A stretch of DNA of 54,488 nucleotides from an uncultured Oscillospiraceae bacterium (GTDB lineage: Bacteria > Bacillota > Clostridia > Oscillospirales > Acutalibacteraceae): positions 1-54,488 of the forward strand of contig CABUKB010000011.1 in the NCBI GenBank assembly GCA_902492045.1. The letters run 5' to 3'. The notes under the pieces were generated by a model that ran no database searches, had not been told where the DNA came from, and worked only from the letters and a program-made list of their open reading frames with translations. This document shows positions 42,085-50,780 of this stretch, piece by piece (position 1 is the first letter of the stretch; the number at the start of each line of letters is the position of its first letter). The position numbers were made by a program, and so were the translations under genes.

Positions 42085-43869
42085 TCAGTACCAGGCGACG
42101 CCGAAATACCCGTTTTTACCGAAATCGTTCAACTGTGAGATTTCGATGCGGAAGGTGTTGGCGCCTCCCGTGGGGAAGCCGACCTTTTCCACATTCCGGC
42201 CGACTCCCATCGTGCTGCTGCCGACCAAGTTACCCGTGGAAGTGTTGTACACACGGAGATCCAGGTTGGGCGGACAGTCGTAATTGGTGTTGGGATTGCC
42301 TGTGTGGCTGTTGCCAGACCAGAAATACGAATAGTTTAAAAAGGCGAGAGCTACGAACTCGTAGGTGGAAGCCGAGGAGGTCGAGAAGGTATAGGAATAC
42401 GTGTTCTGCCCATAGGTGGTGTAATTATAGCGGAACTGGCCGGCCCTCGCGACCTGCCACGCATAGCGGGAGTTCAGCGCGCCGTTGCCCCATCGCTGAT
42501 ACCCCGATTGCGACGGCGTGTAGTGGACGTCGAAACAGGAGGCGGCCAGAGCGGCCTTGGCGGCGTCCTGCCGGATCTTCATGGTGGAGTTGACCTGGCA
42601 CATATAGACGACCGTGCCGGTGACAAAGGGGGCGGCATAGCTGGAGCCACTGAGGTTGTAGCCGGTGCCGCCGACCGAGACGTATATGTTTTCGCCTGGC
42701 GCCAGCAGGTCGGGTTTGGAGGGCAGTTTCTCGGTAATGCTGGTCATGTAAGAGGAATTATCCTTTACGGTGAAGCCGGCGGTGTTGGTGCTGTTGTGGT
42801 CGTCGTAGGCCCCGACGGTGATGGCGTTGTAAGCCATACCAGCAGAAGTCACGCCACCGGATCCATTGTTGCCGGCGGCGACGACGACGTGTACATCGTG
42901 GTTAAAGGCGATGTGGTCGAGCCATTTGGCCGCCTGGCTGTATGTATTCACACCGCCGCCGAGCTCTGCACTGATATTGATGACGTTGACCCCCTGGGAC
43001 AGCAGCCATTCCGTGTTCTCTACATAGTCTTTATAATAGGCGGCGTAATAGGTCGCGTTGGGGGCCATGGTCATGATGATGGTGGCCACCTGCTTGGCGT
43101 GCCGACACATGTCATAATCCGAGACATACGCGGGCTTGATGGTGATGCTGGAAGGCAGTTCGCTGGCACGGAGGATATGTCCGTCGAGGATTCCCACCTT
43201 GATGCCGCCGCCCTTGTAGTTTTTGGTGTCTCGCACATAATCGGCGCGGGAGGCGCTGACGGCATTGGAGAGTAACAGTTCCCCGCCGGACTCATAAAGG
43301 TCGAGATATTCCACCTGGTCGTAGCGGGTGAGATCCTCCGCCTCGTCCAGGGTGAGGTTGACCAGAATGAGGGGGGAGTACTGGCTGACGTAGATGATGT
43401 CCTCCTCCTCAAAATGGGCGGCCGCAAAGGCTTCGTTCTGCTCGGCGTACAGAAGCCGGGAGGCGAGCCGCTTGGCCTCGATATACTCCTGCACCGCGTC
43501 GGGGTTTTCCTGGTTGGTGGGGGCGGTGGAAACCGGCATGGAGACGGCGGCCTCCACTCCGGCGGCCGGCGCGGTCAGCGGGGCGGTGGAGAGCAGGCCG
43601 GAACTGGCCGCGGCCTCAGCCTTGGCCCCGGAGAGGTCGGCGTCGGTGATCCACACCGCGGCCGGGGCGGTGGGGCCTTCCGTCTCCGCACTCATGAGCA
43701 TGGGCTGCTGGGCATACGCCTCCATCAGTTTGGAAGAGATCTTGGAAGGATCCTCCTGCCCGGTTTCCCCTTCCTGCGCCAGGGCGGTGAACGGGAAGAG
43801 AAAGAGAACCAGCGCGCCGACGCAGATCCCGCTGCGCAGGCCCTTTTTCCATCTGTGTTTTGACATCAT
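42085..43869 (-). CDS. Secreted subtilisin-family (S8) serine protease
   Basis: A 594-residue exported protein. The signal peptide (about 12-31, cut near TALAQ) is followed by an Ala-rich propeptide-like region to about 200. The S8 domain follows: Asp in VGILDGHIL (not DTG), His in CRHAKQVATI (not HGTHVA), Asn in VVAAGNNG, and Ser in GSSYAAPF (not GTSMAAP). All triad residues are present in unusual settings. A C-terminal beta domain (about 470-594) rich in Tyr, Ser and Thr with GNPNTNYDCPPNLDLRVY resembles the P/Ca-binding type domains after clostridial subtilases. Start ATG 43869 is behind AAAGGGGAA. It lies downstream of an ECF sigma/anti-sigma pair on the same strand. Confidence 0.88.
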   Translation of the reverse strand: MMSKHRWKKGLRSGICVGALVLFLFPFTALAQEGETGQEDPSKISSKLMEAYAQQPMLMSAETEGPTAPAAVWITDADLSGAKAEAAASSGLLSTAPLTAPAAGVEAAVSMPVSTAPTNQENPDAVQEYIEAKRLASRLLYAEQNEAFAAAHFEEEDIIYVSQYSPLILVNLTLDEAEDLTRYDQVEYLDLYESGGELLLSNAVSASRADYVRDTKNYKGGGIKVGILDGHILRASELPSSITIKPAYVSDYDMCRHAKQVATIIMTMAPNATYYAAYYKDYVENTEWLLSQGVNVINISAELGGGVNTYSQAAKWLDHIAFNHDVHVVVAAGNNGSGGVTSAGMAYNAITVGAYDDHNSTNTAGFTVKDNSSYMTSITEKLPSKPDLLAPGENIYVSVGGTGYNLSGSSYAAPFVTGTVVYMCQVNSTMKIRQDAAKAALAASCFDVHYTPSQSGYQRWGNGALNSRYAWQVARAGQFRYNYTTYGQNTYSYTFSTSSASTYEFVALAFLNYSYFWSGNSHTGNPNTNYDCPPNLDLRVYNTSTGNLVGSSTMGVGRNVEKVGFPTGGANTFRIEISQLNDFGKNGYFGVAWY

Positions 43870-43929
43870 TTGTGAACAATTTCCCCTTTCTTAGCCTTGT
43901 TTTTTTCCTGTTCCGCTAGCGCATGATCC

Positions 43930-44010
43930 TCGCCTCCCCGTGTTTGTCTTATTCAAAAGCCGGACGCACCGCGAGCCGGCACACGCGGTACCGGCTCGGA
44001 ACGCGGGCTT
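43930..44010 (-). terminator. Hairpin region between anti-sigma and subtilase genes
   Basis: On the minus strand an outer AAAGCC/GGCTTTT stem encloses GAGCCGG...CCGGCTC. It probably ends the sigma operon, leaving the subtilase with its own promoter within the last 60 bases. Confidence 0.4.
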
Positions 44011-44015
44011 TTGCC

Positions 44016-45173
44016 TTAAAGAAGCTCGCCGTGGTTGTAGAGCGGCGGCCACGCGCGTACATACCGCACGTCGGGATCCTGCCCCAGTTGGAGAAGCTGC
44101 TCTTTGGTCACGGTCAGCTCAATCCTTGCGGTTGTGCGGATGTTGCCTTCCCAGGTGAATTCCCCCTCGAAATCGTGGGGAAGGTCGGGGGTACCAAAGG
44201 CGGCGGTCACATATCCCCATTCCCCGAGATCGGTCACCCCATTGCGGGCGAGCAGGCTTCGGATCGACTCCTTAATATAGGCCTCGCCTCGGCTCCTAAT
44301 CTCTTCCTGGTTCGCGTAGAATGCCCGCTCCAGGGAGATATACGGCTCGGAATGCAACTCATCCCAAGAGAGAGGACTTTCCGGGCGGGGCAGGAGGACC
44401 ATATCCTCGACCGCCTCCACCAGATCCGCCTCGCGGAAGAGATCAAGGTTGGGACACAGGGTACCCGAATCCCAGACGGTGTAGACCGAAACGAACACCG
44501 TGTCCTCTTCGCCAGCTGTTTCGGCCCAGGTGACGGCGAGATCCCCCAGCCGGCGGTCGTACCCCTCCGCCCGCGGGGCGGGAGCCAGTCGGGCGTAAAC
44601 GCCGAAATCGTCGCCGGGGAGCCGCCATATCTGTTCCTTGGGGACGGTGACGATACAATTGCCGGAAACGTCTTGGCTCGGCTCCTCGACGGTGAACCCC
44701 ATCTCCTCCCACTGGGCGGTAATCGCGGACAGTTGTTCCTCCGATAGGAGGACGTTGCCAGAGGGATAAATATCCACGGAGATGCGGAAAAGGGCGCCGG
44801 CGGTCTCCGGGTCTTTTATGAGATCGGATAGAGTCGGGTTATAAAGGATTTCACCCGGTGGCGGCTCTTGAAGTAGTTCCCCACTATTACCGGACAATCC
44901 CACCGTCTGAAGGGAGATGAGAACCGGTTCGGCGGGTGTTTCCGACGAGGAGAGGGAAGCACTGGGGGCAGAGGGCAGCTTGTCGCCCTTTTGACGGAAC
45001 GCCACCACAGACGCCCCGACCACCAGCGTCACGGCTGCGGCCGCAGCAGCCGAACGCTGGGCGATCATGTAGCACCGGCGCTGTCTGGCCTGCTGCTGCT
45101 CGAGTGCCAGGGTATATTTATGATAAACGCTCTCACAAAACTCTTGAGCCGTTTTTATCTGTACGGTTTTCAT
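44016..45173 (-). CDS. Putative membrane anti-sigma factor partner
   Basis: A 385-residue single-span membrane protein encoded immediately after an ECF sigma factor, with a four-base ATGA overlap. The N-terminal cytoplasmic part (1-38) is highly charged with many Gln/Arg (LALEQQQARQRR), then a hydrophobic span (about 41-60) precedes a Ser/Pro linker and an extracytoplasmic domain of about 300 residues with no recognised fold. No zinc (HxxxCxxC) anti-sigma motif is seen. Position and topology suggest it restrains the sigma factor until an outside signal arrives; that is inference from arrangement. Start ATG 45173. Confidence 0.65.
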   Translation of the reverse strand: MKTVQIKTAQEFCESVYHKYTLALEQQQARQRRCYMIAQRSAAAAAAVTLVVGASVVAFRQKGDKLPSAPSASLSSSETPAEPVLISLQTVGLSGNSGELLQEPPPGEILYNPTLSDLIKDPETAGALFRISVDIYPSGNVLLSEEQLSAITAQWEEMGFTVEEPSQDVSGNCIVTVPKEQIWRLPGDDFGVYARLAPAPRAEGYDRRLGDLAVTWAETAGEEDTVFVSVYTVWDSGTLCPNLDLFREADLVEAVEDMVLLPRPESPLSWDELHSEPYISLERAFYANQEEIRSRGEAYIKESIRSLLARNGVTDLGEWGYVTAAFGTPDLPHDFEGEFTWEGNIRTTARIELTVTKEQLLQLGQDPDVRYVRAWPPLYNHGELL

Positions 45174-45727
45174 ATGAGAACCTCCTCTTGCTCTAAATTC
45201 GCTCGGATTTTGCGCCGGCCCTGGAAAAGCAGGTTTTCGATCTGTTTTCGAGATTTCTTCATCACGCGGGCCGCCTCGTCATGAGACAGGTCTTCCACCA
45301 AAACCAGATACAGCGCCATGCCCTGATCTCCCTTTACCTCGCGGACCATATTCACGATCTTTTCCCTCTGTTCCTTGGCCAGCAGCTCGTCTTCGGGGGA
45401 CGCCTGGGTCAGGGGAACCGGCAAATACTCATCCTCCAGGGCAAAGGGAACGAAGCGTTTGCTTTTCCGGAGGTAATCAATCGCCTTATTCCGCCCGATG
45501 GTGAATAGATACGTCTTCAGCTTGACTTTGAAATTGAATCGCTCGCGATGCATCAGTATTTCAACGAACGAGTCCTCCGCCAAATCTTCCGCCACCGTCA
45601 CGTTTTTGACATATCGCTGAATGAAACGGATGAGGGGGATATGCAGTTCTGTCATAATACTGTCAAAGGCATCCATTTCACCCGACAAGAAGCGGAGATA
45701 GGCTTCCTCCATAGGGCCTTGCTCCAT
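45170..45727 (-). CDS. ECF-type RNA polymerase sigma factor
   Basis: A 185-residue alternative sigma factor. Region 2 spans about 10-90 (VAEDLAEDSFVEILMHR and KLKTYLFTIGRNKAIDYLRKSKR, the -10 recognising helix). A short linker follows, then region 4 at about 113-170 (VLVEDLSHDEAARVMKKSRKQIENLLFQGRRKI) with its helix-turn-helix. GAGGTGATCAA supports ATG 45727; an internal ATG at codon 6 is possible. It heads a minus-strand unit with the anti-sigma-like gene. Likely targets include itself and perhaps the adjacent subtilase. Confidence 0.93.
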   Translation of the reverse strand: MEQGPMEEAYLRFLSGEMDAFDSIMTELHIPLIRFIQRYVKNVTVAEDLAEDSFVEILMHRERFNFKVKLKTYLFTIGRNKAIDYLRKSKRFVPFALEDEYLPVPLTQASPEDELLAKEQREKIVNMVREVKGDQGMALYLVLVEDLSHDEAARVMKKSRKQIENLLFQGRRKIRANLEQEEVLI

Positions 45728-46010
45728 TTGATCACCTCGTCACTTCTGAAATGCATTTCGCCCCTTTTACGTTTTGTCAGCGCGTTTTACTTATGGAAAA
45801 GTCTGTTAAATTTGAAAATGGAAAGATATTCACAACACGACGACACCAAATATGGAAATAATTTACATATTTTACAAATAAGAATTCGCTTGTCCCCCCA
45901 AAAAAGGAACACGGACAATCATAGAGAGTATAAAATATCTTGCCCGATATATCAAGAGTGATTATAAGCTGACAAAAAAACCGCTCGAGTTCGAGCGGTT
46001 TTCCGCAGAT
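45728..46010. other. Upstream region of the sigma gene
   Basis: 283 bases, A/T-rich in the middle. It holds the flippase terminator (45977-46002) and presumably the sigma promoter; I could not single out an ECF-type -35/-10 pair by eye. Confidence 0.4.
45977..46002 (-). terminator. Terminator of the flippase gene
   Basis: AAAACCGCTCG-AGTT-CGAGCGGTTTT, on the minus strand followed by further Ts. It lies 9 bases after the stop codon. Confidence 0.85.
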
Positions 46011-47552
46011 TCAGCGGCTGACGGTGCGGCGCAGGTCGTCCCGGGTGATGCAGCCGAGTAGAGGAAGCAGAATGGCGTACACGGCGCACAGGCAGGCCAC
46101 CCCGACAATCAGCCAGACAAGCGTGGGGAGACTGCCGAGAGGCAGAAACCGGCCGATCAGCAGCGAGACGGCGCTGGCGGTGGCAATCGCCAGCAGGGGT
46201 TTGAGTATCCACTGCCCCCACATGAGCTTGACGCCGGTGACAACGAGAAGGCGATGGATATTGAGAAAGGAGGTAAAGATGTTGCTCAGGACCATGATGA
46301 ATAAGAACCCTTCCATCCCGCGTATCGGGACCAGGAAAAAGATCAGGACGATGCGCAGAGCGGAATCCGCGACGCTGTATCGCAAAGAGCTCACCTGTTG
46401 ATTGAGGCCCTTGAGGATGCCGTCCACGACGCTTTCCAGATACATGATGGGTGTCAGAGGGGCCAGAACTTTCAGATAGAACCCCACCTCCTCGCTGCCG
46501 TACAGCAGCACGCCGAATTCTTTGGAGAAGATGGTGAACACGCCGCTAATCAGGATGGAGGCGAGCAACGTGATGTGCAGCGTGTGCCTGACCGCGCGGT
46601 TGACCGTCTCCTTATGCCCGAGAGCCGCGGCCGAGGAGATTTCCGGCACCAGGAGGGTGGACAGCGCGTTGAGGAAGGAGGCGGGGAAAAAAATCAGGGG
46701 CATCGCCATGCCCTTGAGCATGCCGAACTGGGACAGGCCGGTTTCTTTGGACGACGTGTATTTGGCCAGACAGTTCGGAACCAGGATGTTTTCAATGGTT
46801 CGCAGGATGGAGTTGATGTACCGGCCGGCCGTGATCGGGGCGGCGATGGACAACAGTTTCCGGACCACCGGATAGGCGGGCTTTTTCGCCAGGGCGAAAA
46901 AGTTTTCCTTTTTCAGCCGCCTCCGGTCCAGGAAGTACCCCAGCGCCATATGGCCGCAGGAGGCAAATTCCGCGACGGTGTCGCCGATCATGACGGCCAT
47001 GCAGGCATAGGCGATGCCCATTGAGGCGAAACGGTCAATCAAAAGCATGACGACCGCGATGCGGACAAGCTGCTCCAAAATTTGCGCCCGCGAGGGGTTT
47101 CCCACCCGGCGTCGGGCGATGAAATATCCGCGCAGACAGGAGGAAACGCCCATCGAGGGCAGACTGAAGCAGAGAATCCGCAGGGCGGGCACCGCCCGCA
47201 TATCCTTGATCCAATACGCGCTGATGATGTCCGCCCCGAAGAAAATCAGGGCGGTAGAGGCTATGCCGATCAGCAGACTGAGCGCAATGGCACGGTGCAG
47301 GATATGGCGGACCGATTTGGGCGTCCCGCAGACCAGCTCATCCGCAACCAGGCGGGTGACGGCGGTCGAGATCCCCGATGTGGCGAAGGTGGAGCCGAGG
47401 ACATAGATCGAAAAAATCAACTGATATAGGCCCATGCCCTCGGCGCCGACCTTGTTGGACATATAGATGCGGAAGAAAATGCCGATTGTCCGCAGCAACA
47501 GGGAGGTGGCGGTGAGAATAAAGGCGTTTTTGATAAAGATGGCTTTTTTCAC
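46011..47552 (-). CDS. SpoVB-like lipid/polysaccharide flippase (MOP superfamily)
   Basis: A 513-residue integral membrane protein with about 14 helices, of the MurJ/SpoVB/MATE-like family that moves lipid-linked cell wall precursors. The N-terminus KNAFILTATSLLLRTIGIFFRIYMSNKVGAEGMGLYQL is characteristic of SpoVB and its relatives, and LRGYFIARRRVGNPSRAQILEQLVRI near 140 is the conserved cytoplasmic loop. It may serve spore cortex synthesis or vegetative polymer export. The start is GTG 47552 with AGGAGA upstream; no ATG fits. It is monocistronic or leads the minus-strand block. Confidence 0.9.
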   Translation of the reverse strand: MKKAIFIKNAFILTATSLLLRTIGIFFRIYMSNKVGAEGMGLYQLIFSIYVLGSTFATSGISTAVTRLVADELVCGTPKSVRHILHRAIALSLLIGIASTALIFFGADIISAYWIKDMRAVPALRILCFSLPSMGVSSCLRGYFIARRRVGNPSRAQILEQLVRIAVVMLLIDRFASMGIAYACMAVMIGDTVAEFASCGHMALGYFLDRRRLKKENFFALAKKPAYPVVRKLLSIAAPITAGRYINSILRTIENILVPNCLAKYTSSKETGLSQFGMLKGMAMPLIFFPASFLNALSTLLVPEISSAAALGHKETVNRAVRHTLHITLLASILISGVFTIFSKEFGVLLYGSEEVGFYLKVLAPLTPIMYLESVVDGILKGLNQQVSSLRYSVADSALRIVLIFFLVPIRGMEGFLFIMVLSNIFTSFLNIHRLLVVTGVKLMWGQWILKPLLAIATASAVSLLIGRFLPLGSLPTLVWLIVGVACLCAVYAILLPLLGCITRDDLRRTVSR

Positions 47553-47643
47553 ACAACCACTCTCCTGTTGGTAATCCGGTTATAGAAGGAAACAGAGACC
47601 GGCTGAGAAAGAGGAACCGTTTCCATCCGCGCCTGAGCGGTGC

Positions 47644-48162
47644 TTACGGAGATATGCGGGCATTATAGGCGTCGGCCAGATGGTCCCAATCCCCTTTCGT
47701 CACTTCGCCGGTAATGTCGCGTTTGGCCTTTTCCTGAAAAGTCTTGACCGCTTGTTCCGTAGGATCGTCGTAAATCCCTGTGGCTAGAACACGCGGCAGG
47801 TTGGAGTACTGTTTTCCGATTTCATCGAGCAGCACCTGAAGGATGGTCACGATGGCTCCCTCGTCACCCGGCCGGATGACATAGGTGACGGAGGGAAAGG
47901 GCGTGATGCTGCGCGGCGGTGCCTGCAAATCCCGGATGATCCGGTATTCCGTCGCCAGATAGTTCCAGGTTTCCTGGTTCACGGTGCCGGTTATCGGCAA
48001 GCCGCGGGCCCGCTGGTACGCGATCACGGCCTCTTCGGTCTGCGGCCCGTAAAACCCATCGACTCCGATCTGGGGGATCCGCTTATCCAAAAAGGAGATC
48101 GCCCGCAGAAATTCCTGTACTTCCCGTATGTGATTGCGCCGGTCTTCGTCTGTATAAGCCAT
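47644..48162 (-). CDS. Peptidoglycan-binding domain protein, short
   Basis: A 172-residue protein of two PG_binding_1 repeats. The first (about 10-75) has IGVDGFYGPQTEEAVIAYQRARGLPITGTVNQETW in pieces, and the second (about 98-165) has LQVLLDEIGKQY through QAVKTFQEKA and GDWDHLADAYN. No signal peptide or enzyme domain is present, so in a spore former it may bind cortex or coat from inside the mother cell. GCAGAAAGGCAGG precedes ATG 48162. It is third of a minus-strand set with the two genes upstream. Confidence 0.85.
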   Translation of the reverse strand: MAYTDEDRRNHIREVQEFLRAISFLDKRIPQIGVDGFYGPQTEEAVIAYQRARGLPITGTVNQETWNYLATEYRIIRDLQAPPRSITPFPSVTYVIRPGDEGAIVTILQVLLDEIGKQYSNLPRVLATGIYDDPTEQAVKTFQEKAKRDITGEVTKGDWDHLADAYNARISP

Positions 48163-48213
48163 AGGCGTAACCTGCCTTTCTGCACCGTGTCGGGTTAAAA
48201 ATGGGCTTGCAAT

Positions 48214-49626
48214 TCACGGCGTTCCGGTGCCGCCGGTGCTGGAAATGGTGTATCCGGGATCCTGGCCGGGCTGTTTGTCGAAGCCGAATCGCAGATCCCC
48301 ATACAGGCTGGCGATGCTGTTCCAGGTCAAGGGTCCGACGTTGCCGCTCGGATCCAGGCCAATCAGATTCTGATAGGCGATGACGGCGTTTTGGGTCTGG
48401 TTTCCAAACACGCCGGTGACCGGAACATCCGGAATTTCGGGAAAACTCTGGGATATAAAGCTCAGGTATTCTTGAAGAAGACGGACATATTCCCCTTGCG
48501 ACCCGAGACGGAGTACCGTGCCGGGGTAAAGGGCCACCCGGATATCGCTCGGCTCCATGCTTTCGATGATGCCACGGTATGCGCGGTACATATCCTGCCA
48601 GGTCAAACGTCCAACCACGCCGTCTGGATCCAGGCCGAAGGTCTTTTGAAAGGCGATGACGGCGGCGCGGGTCTGGTCGTCGAACACGCCGGTGACATCA
48701 ACCGGCGGAACAGTCTCGTAAAAATCCGCGATGACGGCGAGAAAATACTGGATTACCCGCACTTCATCCCCGGTATCCCCATACCGCAGCAGGGTGGAAT
48801 ATTGCAGCGCGATATCCTCGAACGGAATGCCCTCGCTGTCCAGTTCGGACAGCCGCTTGACGCTGGTGTACAGATAAGAGATCCGATACCAGGTCTGTTT
48901 GCCGATGATGCCGTCGGGGGTCAGATTAAAAATCCGTTGGAATTCTTTTACCGCATCTTCCGTTTCCTTTCCGAACACACCGTCCACCGGGTAGATTTTC
49001 GGGATGGCCGGATAGTTGTTGGAAATACGGTTGAGCTGGATTTGTTTGGTACGCACGTCGTTGCCGGCGTCCCCGATGCGCAGGGGAACACCCGGATAAG
49101 AGGGGGCATTGATCCGCACAGGGGCGTTGGTGACGATTTCGATATCGTCCCCATAATAATAAGTCAGGATTTGATAGGGGGTGTAGCCTTCTTCAGCCAG
49201 GGGCACGGTCCCCCATTGGGACAATCCGTCGCAGGTGACGGTCGTGCCGTTGCAGTACTGGGTGAAATAGGGTTCTACGCTGCCTTGTCTGCGGACATAA
49301 TTATTGAAAATATCATCGACGATATCGCTGATGTTGTCGTAGATATCCCGGTTTTGAACGTATGCCTGGTCATAGCGCGTGGAATTCGTGATATCGAAGT
49401 CGTAGCCCCTGCTGCGGTACCATTCTGTATAAACACGGTTGAGCGCATAGGAGATTTGGGCGTATATGTTTGCCCGGATCGCGTTTTCCGGCCAGGTGGG
49501 GTAAATTTCGCTGGAGGCGACGTTTTTGATATAGTCCGGAAAGGAGACGGTGACATTCTGGGCATTTGAGTCCGGGGGGCCCAGATGGACGGTGATGGTC
49601 TCGGGAATATAGGGTTCTCCCGTCAC
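48214..49626 (-). CDS. SpoIID-like domain protein with three peptidoglycan-binding repeats
   Basis: A 470-residue protein. The N-terminal region (about 20-165) is a SpoIID/LytB-type domain: FPDYIKNVASSEIYPTW, ANIYAQISYALNRVYTEWYRSRGYDFDITNS split by positions 45-75, and QYCNGTTVTCDGLSQWG near 130. Three PG_binding_1 repeats follow (about 180-255, 285-365, 390-460), ending KQTWYRI, RLTWQDM and PLTWNSI. The frame is open 23 codons upstream, but AAGGAGG with GTG 49626 fixes the start. No signal peptide, so a spore-coat/cortex role in the mother cell is likely. The precise substrate is unknown. Confidence 0.85.
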   Translation of the reverse strand: MTGEPYIPETITVHLGPPDSNAQNVTVSFPDYIKNVASSEIYPTWPENAIRANIYAQISYALNRVYTEWYRSRGYDFDITNSTRYDQAYVQNRDIYDNISDIVDDIFNNYVRRQGSVEPYFTQYCNGTTVTCDGLSQWGTVPLAEEGYTPYQILTYYYGDDIEIVTNAPVRINAPSYPGVPLRIGDAGNDVRTKQIQLNRISNNYPAIPKIYPVDGVFGKETEDAVKEFQRIFNLTPDGIIGKQTWYRISYLYTSVKRLSELDSEGIPFEDIALQYSTLLRYGDTGDEVRVIQYFLAVIADFYETVPPVDVTGVFDDQTRAAVIAFQKTFGLDPDGVVGRLTWQDMYRAYRGIIESMEPSDIRVALYPGTVLRLGSQGEYVRLLQEYLSFISQSFPEIPDVPVTGVFGNQTQNAVIAYQNLIGLDPSGNVGPLTWNSIASLYGDLRFGFDKQPGQDPGYTISSTGGTGTP

Positions 49627-49645
49627 GGGAATGCCTCCTTCCGCG

Positions 49646-50554
49646 TCACAGTTCCTGCGGCGAAGCGCCGTAGAAGGTCTGTTCCTCGTTCCCATCGGTC
49701 ATCTCGGGCAGGGGGATAAGTTCCACCGGCTGCACGGCCGAGGTGCCGCCGTATACCGGAATATTGCGGTTGCGTACCCGGAAATAGCCGGGAGCTACCA
49801 CCAGGACATCATACGTGGTGATGGGGATGTTCTCGGCGGGCTGGAGGGTCAGTTTTCGATCCGTGGCCGGCAGCACCACCGGGGGGCTGAAGCCGTTTGC
49901 ATCGGTGAGGGTAACGTATTGCAGGGCATTGTCCGGATTGTTCCCCGTGATGGTGACAACGGCATTCTGGATGGGAATAGCCCCGCGGGCGGCGTAAACC
50001 CGCACTTGCAGAGTGGCGAGATCGTCCTCCGGCGGGTAAGCGGTTTGGATGGGGATGGTATCGGGGGCGTTGCCGGTTATGTCCATCTCGTTTCCGTCCG
50101 GAAGCCGGTTTTCCATCATCTCTTCCCGCAACTGCTCATCAATGTCCCCCTCCGGTTGCGCCAGATCGTTGGCGGGCATATCTTCACCGGGCAGATAATA
50201 TTCGGGTTCTGCCGGCTCCGTAGTTACGGCGGGTGGATTTTCACGGGCGTCGAGATCATCCACGGTTTCGGGAGGGGTGAAGGGCAGAGGGGTTCCCGGC
50301 TGCCGGGAACCGGGGGCCGGAACGGCATTCGCCTGCGGACTATCGGTAACGAGCGGCATGGGAATGGGCGGGACCAGCCGGGGTTCGTTTTCCGAAACGG
50401 CGTTCCCGTTCATTTCTCCTTCATCGGAAGGGGTGGATGCCGCTTCTTCGGTTTCGGCGGGCAGGGTGCTCCGCCGGCGGAGCTGCATCATCTCCTGCCG
50501 GTATTTTTCCATCATTTCCTGCAGGTTCTGTTCGGAAAGGGGATTGGAAGCCAT
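49646..50554 (-). CDS. Pro/Glu-rich protein with a C-terminal carboxypeptidase-regulatory-like domain
   Basis: A 302-residue protein heading the spore/wall-type block. Residues 1-30 are a charged helix (LQEMMEKYRQEMMQLRRR), 35-170 are a low-complexity Pro/Glu/Asn linker, and about 180-290 form an Ig-like CarboxypepD_reg-type domain (LQVRVYAARGAIPIQNAVVTITG, TDANGFSPPVVLP, YDVLVVAPGYFRVRNRNIPV). There is no signal peptide. It is followed 20 bases later by the SpoIID-like protein, so the two are likely made together. ATG 50554 follows GAAAGGCGTG. Function is inferred only from company. Confidence 0.75.
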   Translation of the reverse strand: MASNPLSEQNLQEMMEKYRQEMMQLRRRSTLPAETEEAASTPSDEGEMNGNAVSENEPRLVPPIPMPLVTDSPQANAVPAPGSRQPGTPLPFTPPETVDDLDARENPPAVTTEPAEPEYYLPGEDMPANDLAQPEGDIDEQLREEMMENRLPDGNEMDITGNAPDTIPIQTAYPPEDDLATLQVRVYAARGAIPIQNAVVTITGNNPDNALQYVTLTDANGFSPPVVLPATDRKLTLQPAENIPITTYDVLVVAPGYFRVRNRNIPVYGGTSAVQPVELIPLPEMTDGNEEQTFYGASPQEL

Positions 50555-50699
50555 CGTGCATCACGCCTTTCTTATGAATGGTTCATATATATGCACCGCT
50601 CGCTTGAAACATGAGTTTTTGGACATAGAGGACCCAACGCTGCGATTTGGGTGTCCGGCGGCTGTATAGGATGGGAAGGAAAACAGACAAAATTAATCC

Positions 50700-50728
50700 T
50701 TGATTAAACCAAATTTTTATGCTAGAAT
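50700..50728 (+). promoter_or_regulatory. Promoter of surface paralog 1
   Basis: TTGATT (50700-50705), 17 bases, TAGAAT (50723-50728), about 50 bases before the start codon. Confidence 0.65.
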
Positions 50729-50780
50729 ACAAATGAGCTGCTTAAAATGCGGTATGTCAATTTATGAAGGAGGAGCGTAC

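Noticed and set aside
41896..42138. 80-codon plus-strand ORF overlapping the subtilase end
   Set aside because: It runs through the subtilase terminator and the coding end of that gene, with no start signal.
42508..43275. Plus-strand ORF (255 codons) opposite the subtilase, Gly/Val-rich
   Set aside because: Antisense shadow of a GC-rich gene; composition is artificial and no start signal exists.
48391..49569. Plus-strand ORF (392 codons) opposite the SpoIID-like gene
   Set aside because: Shadow of the repeat-containing gene on the other strand; no ribosome site or recognisable domain.
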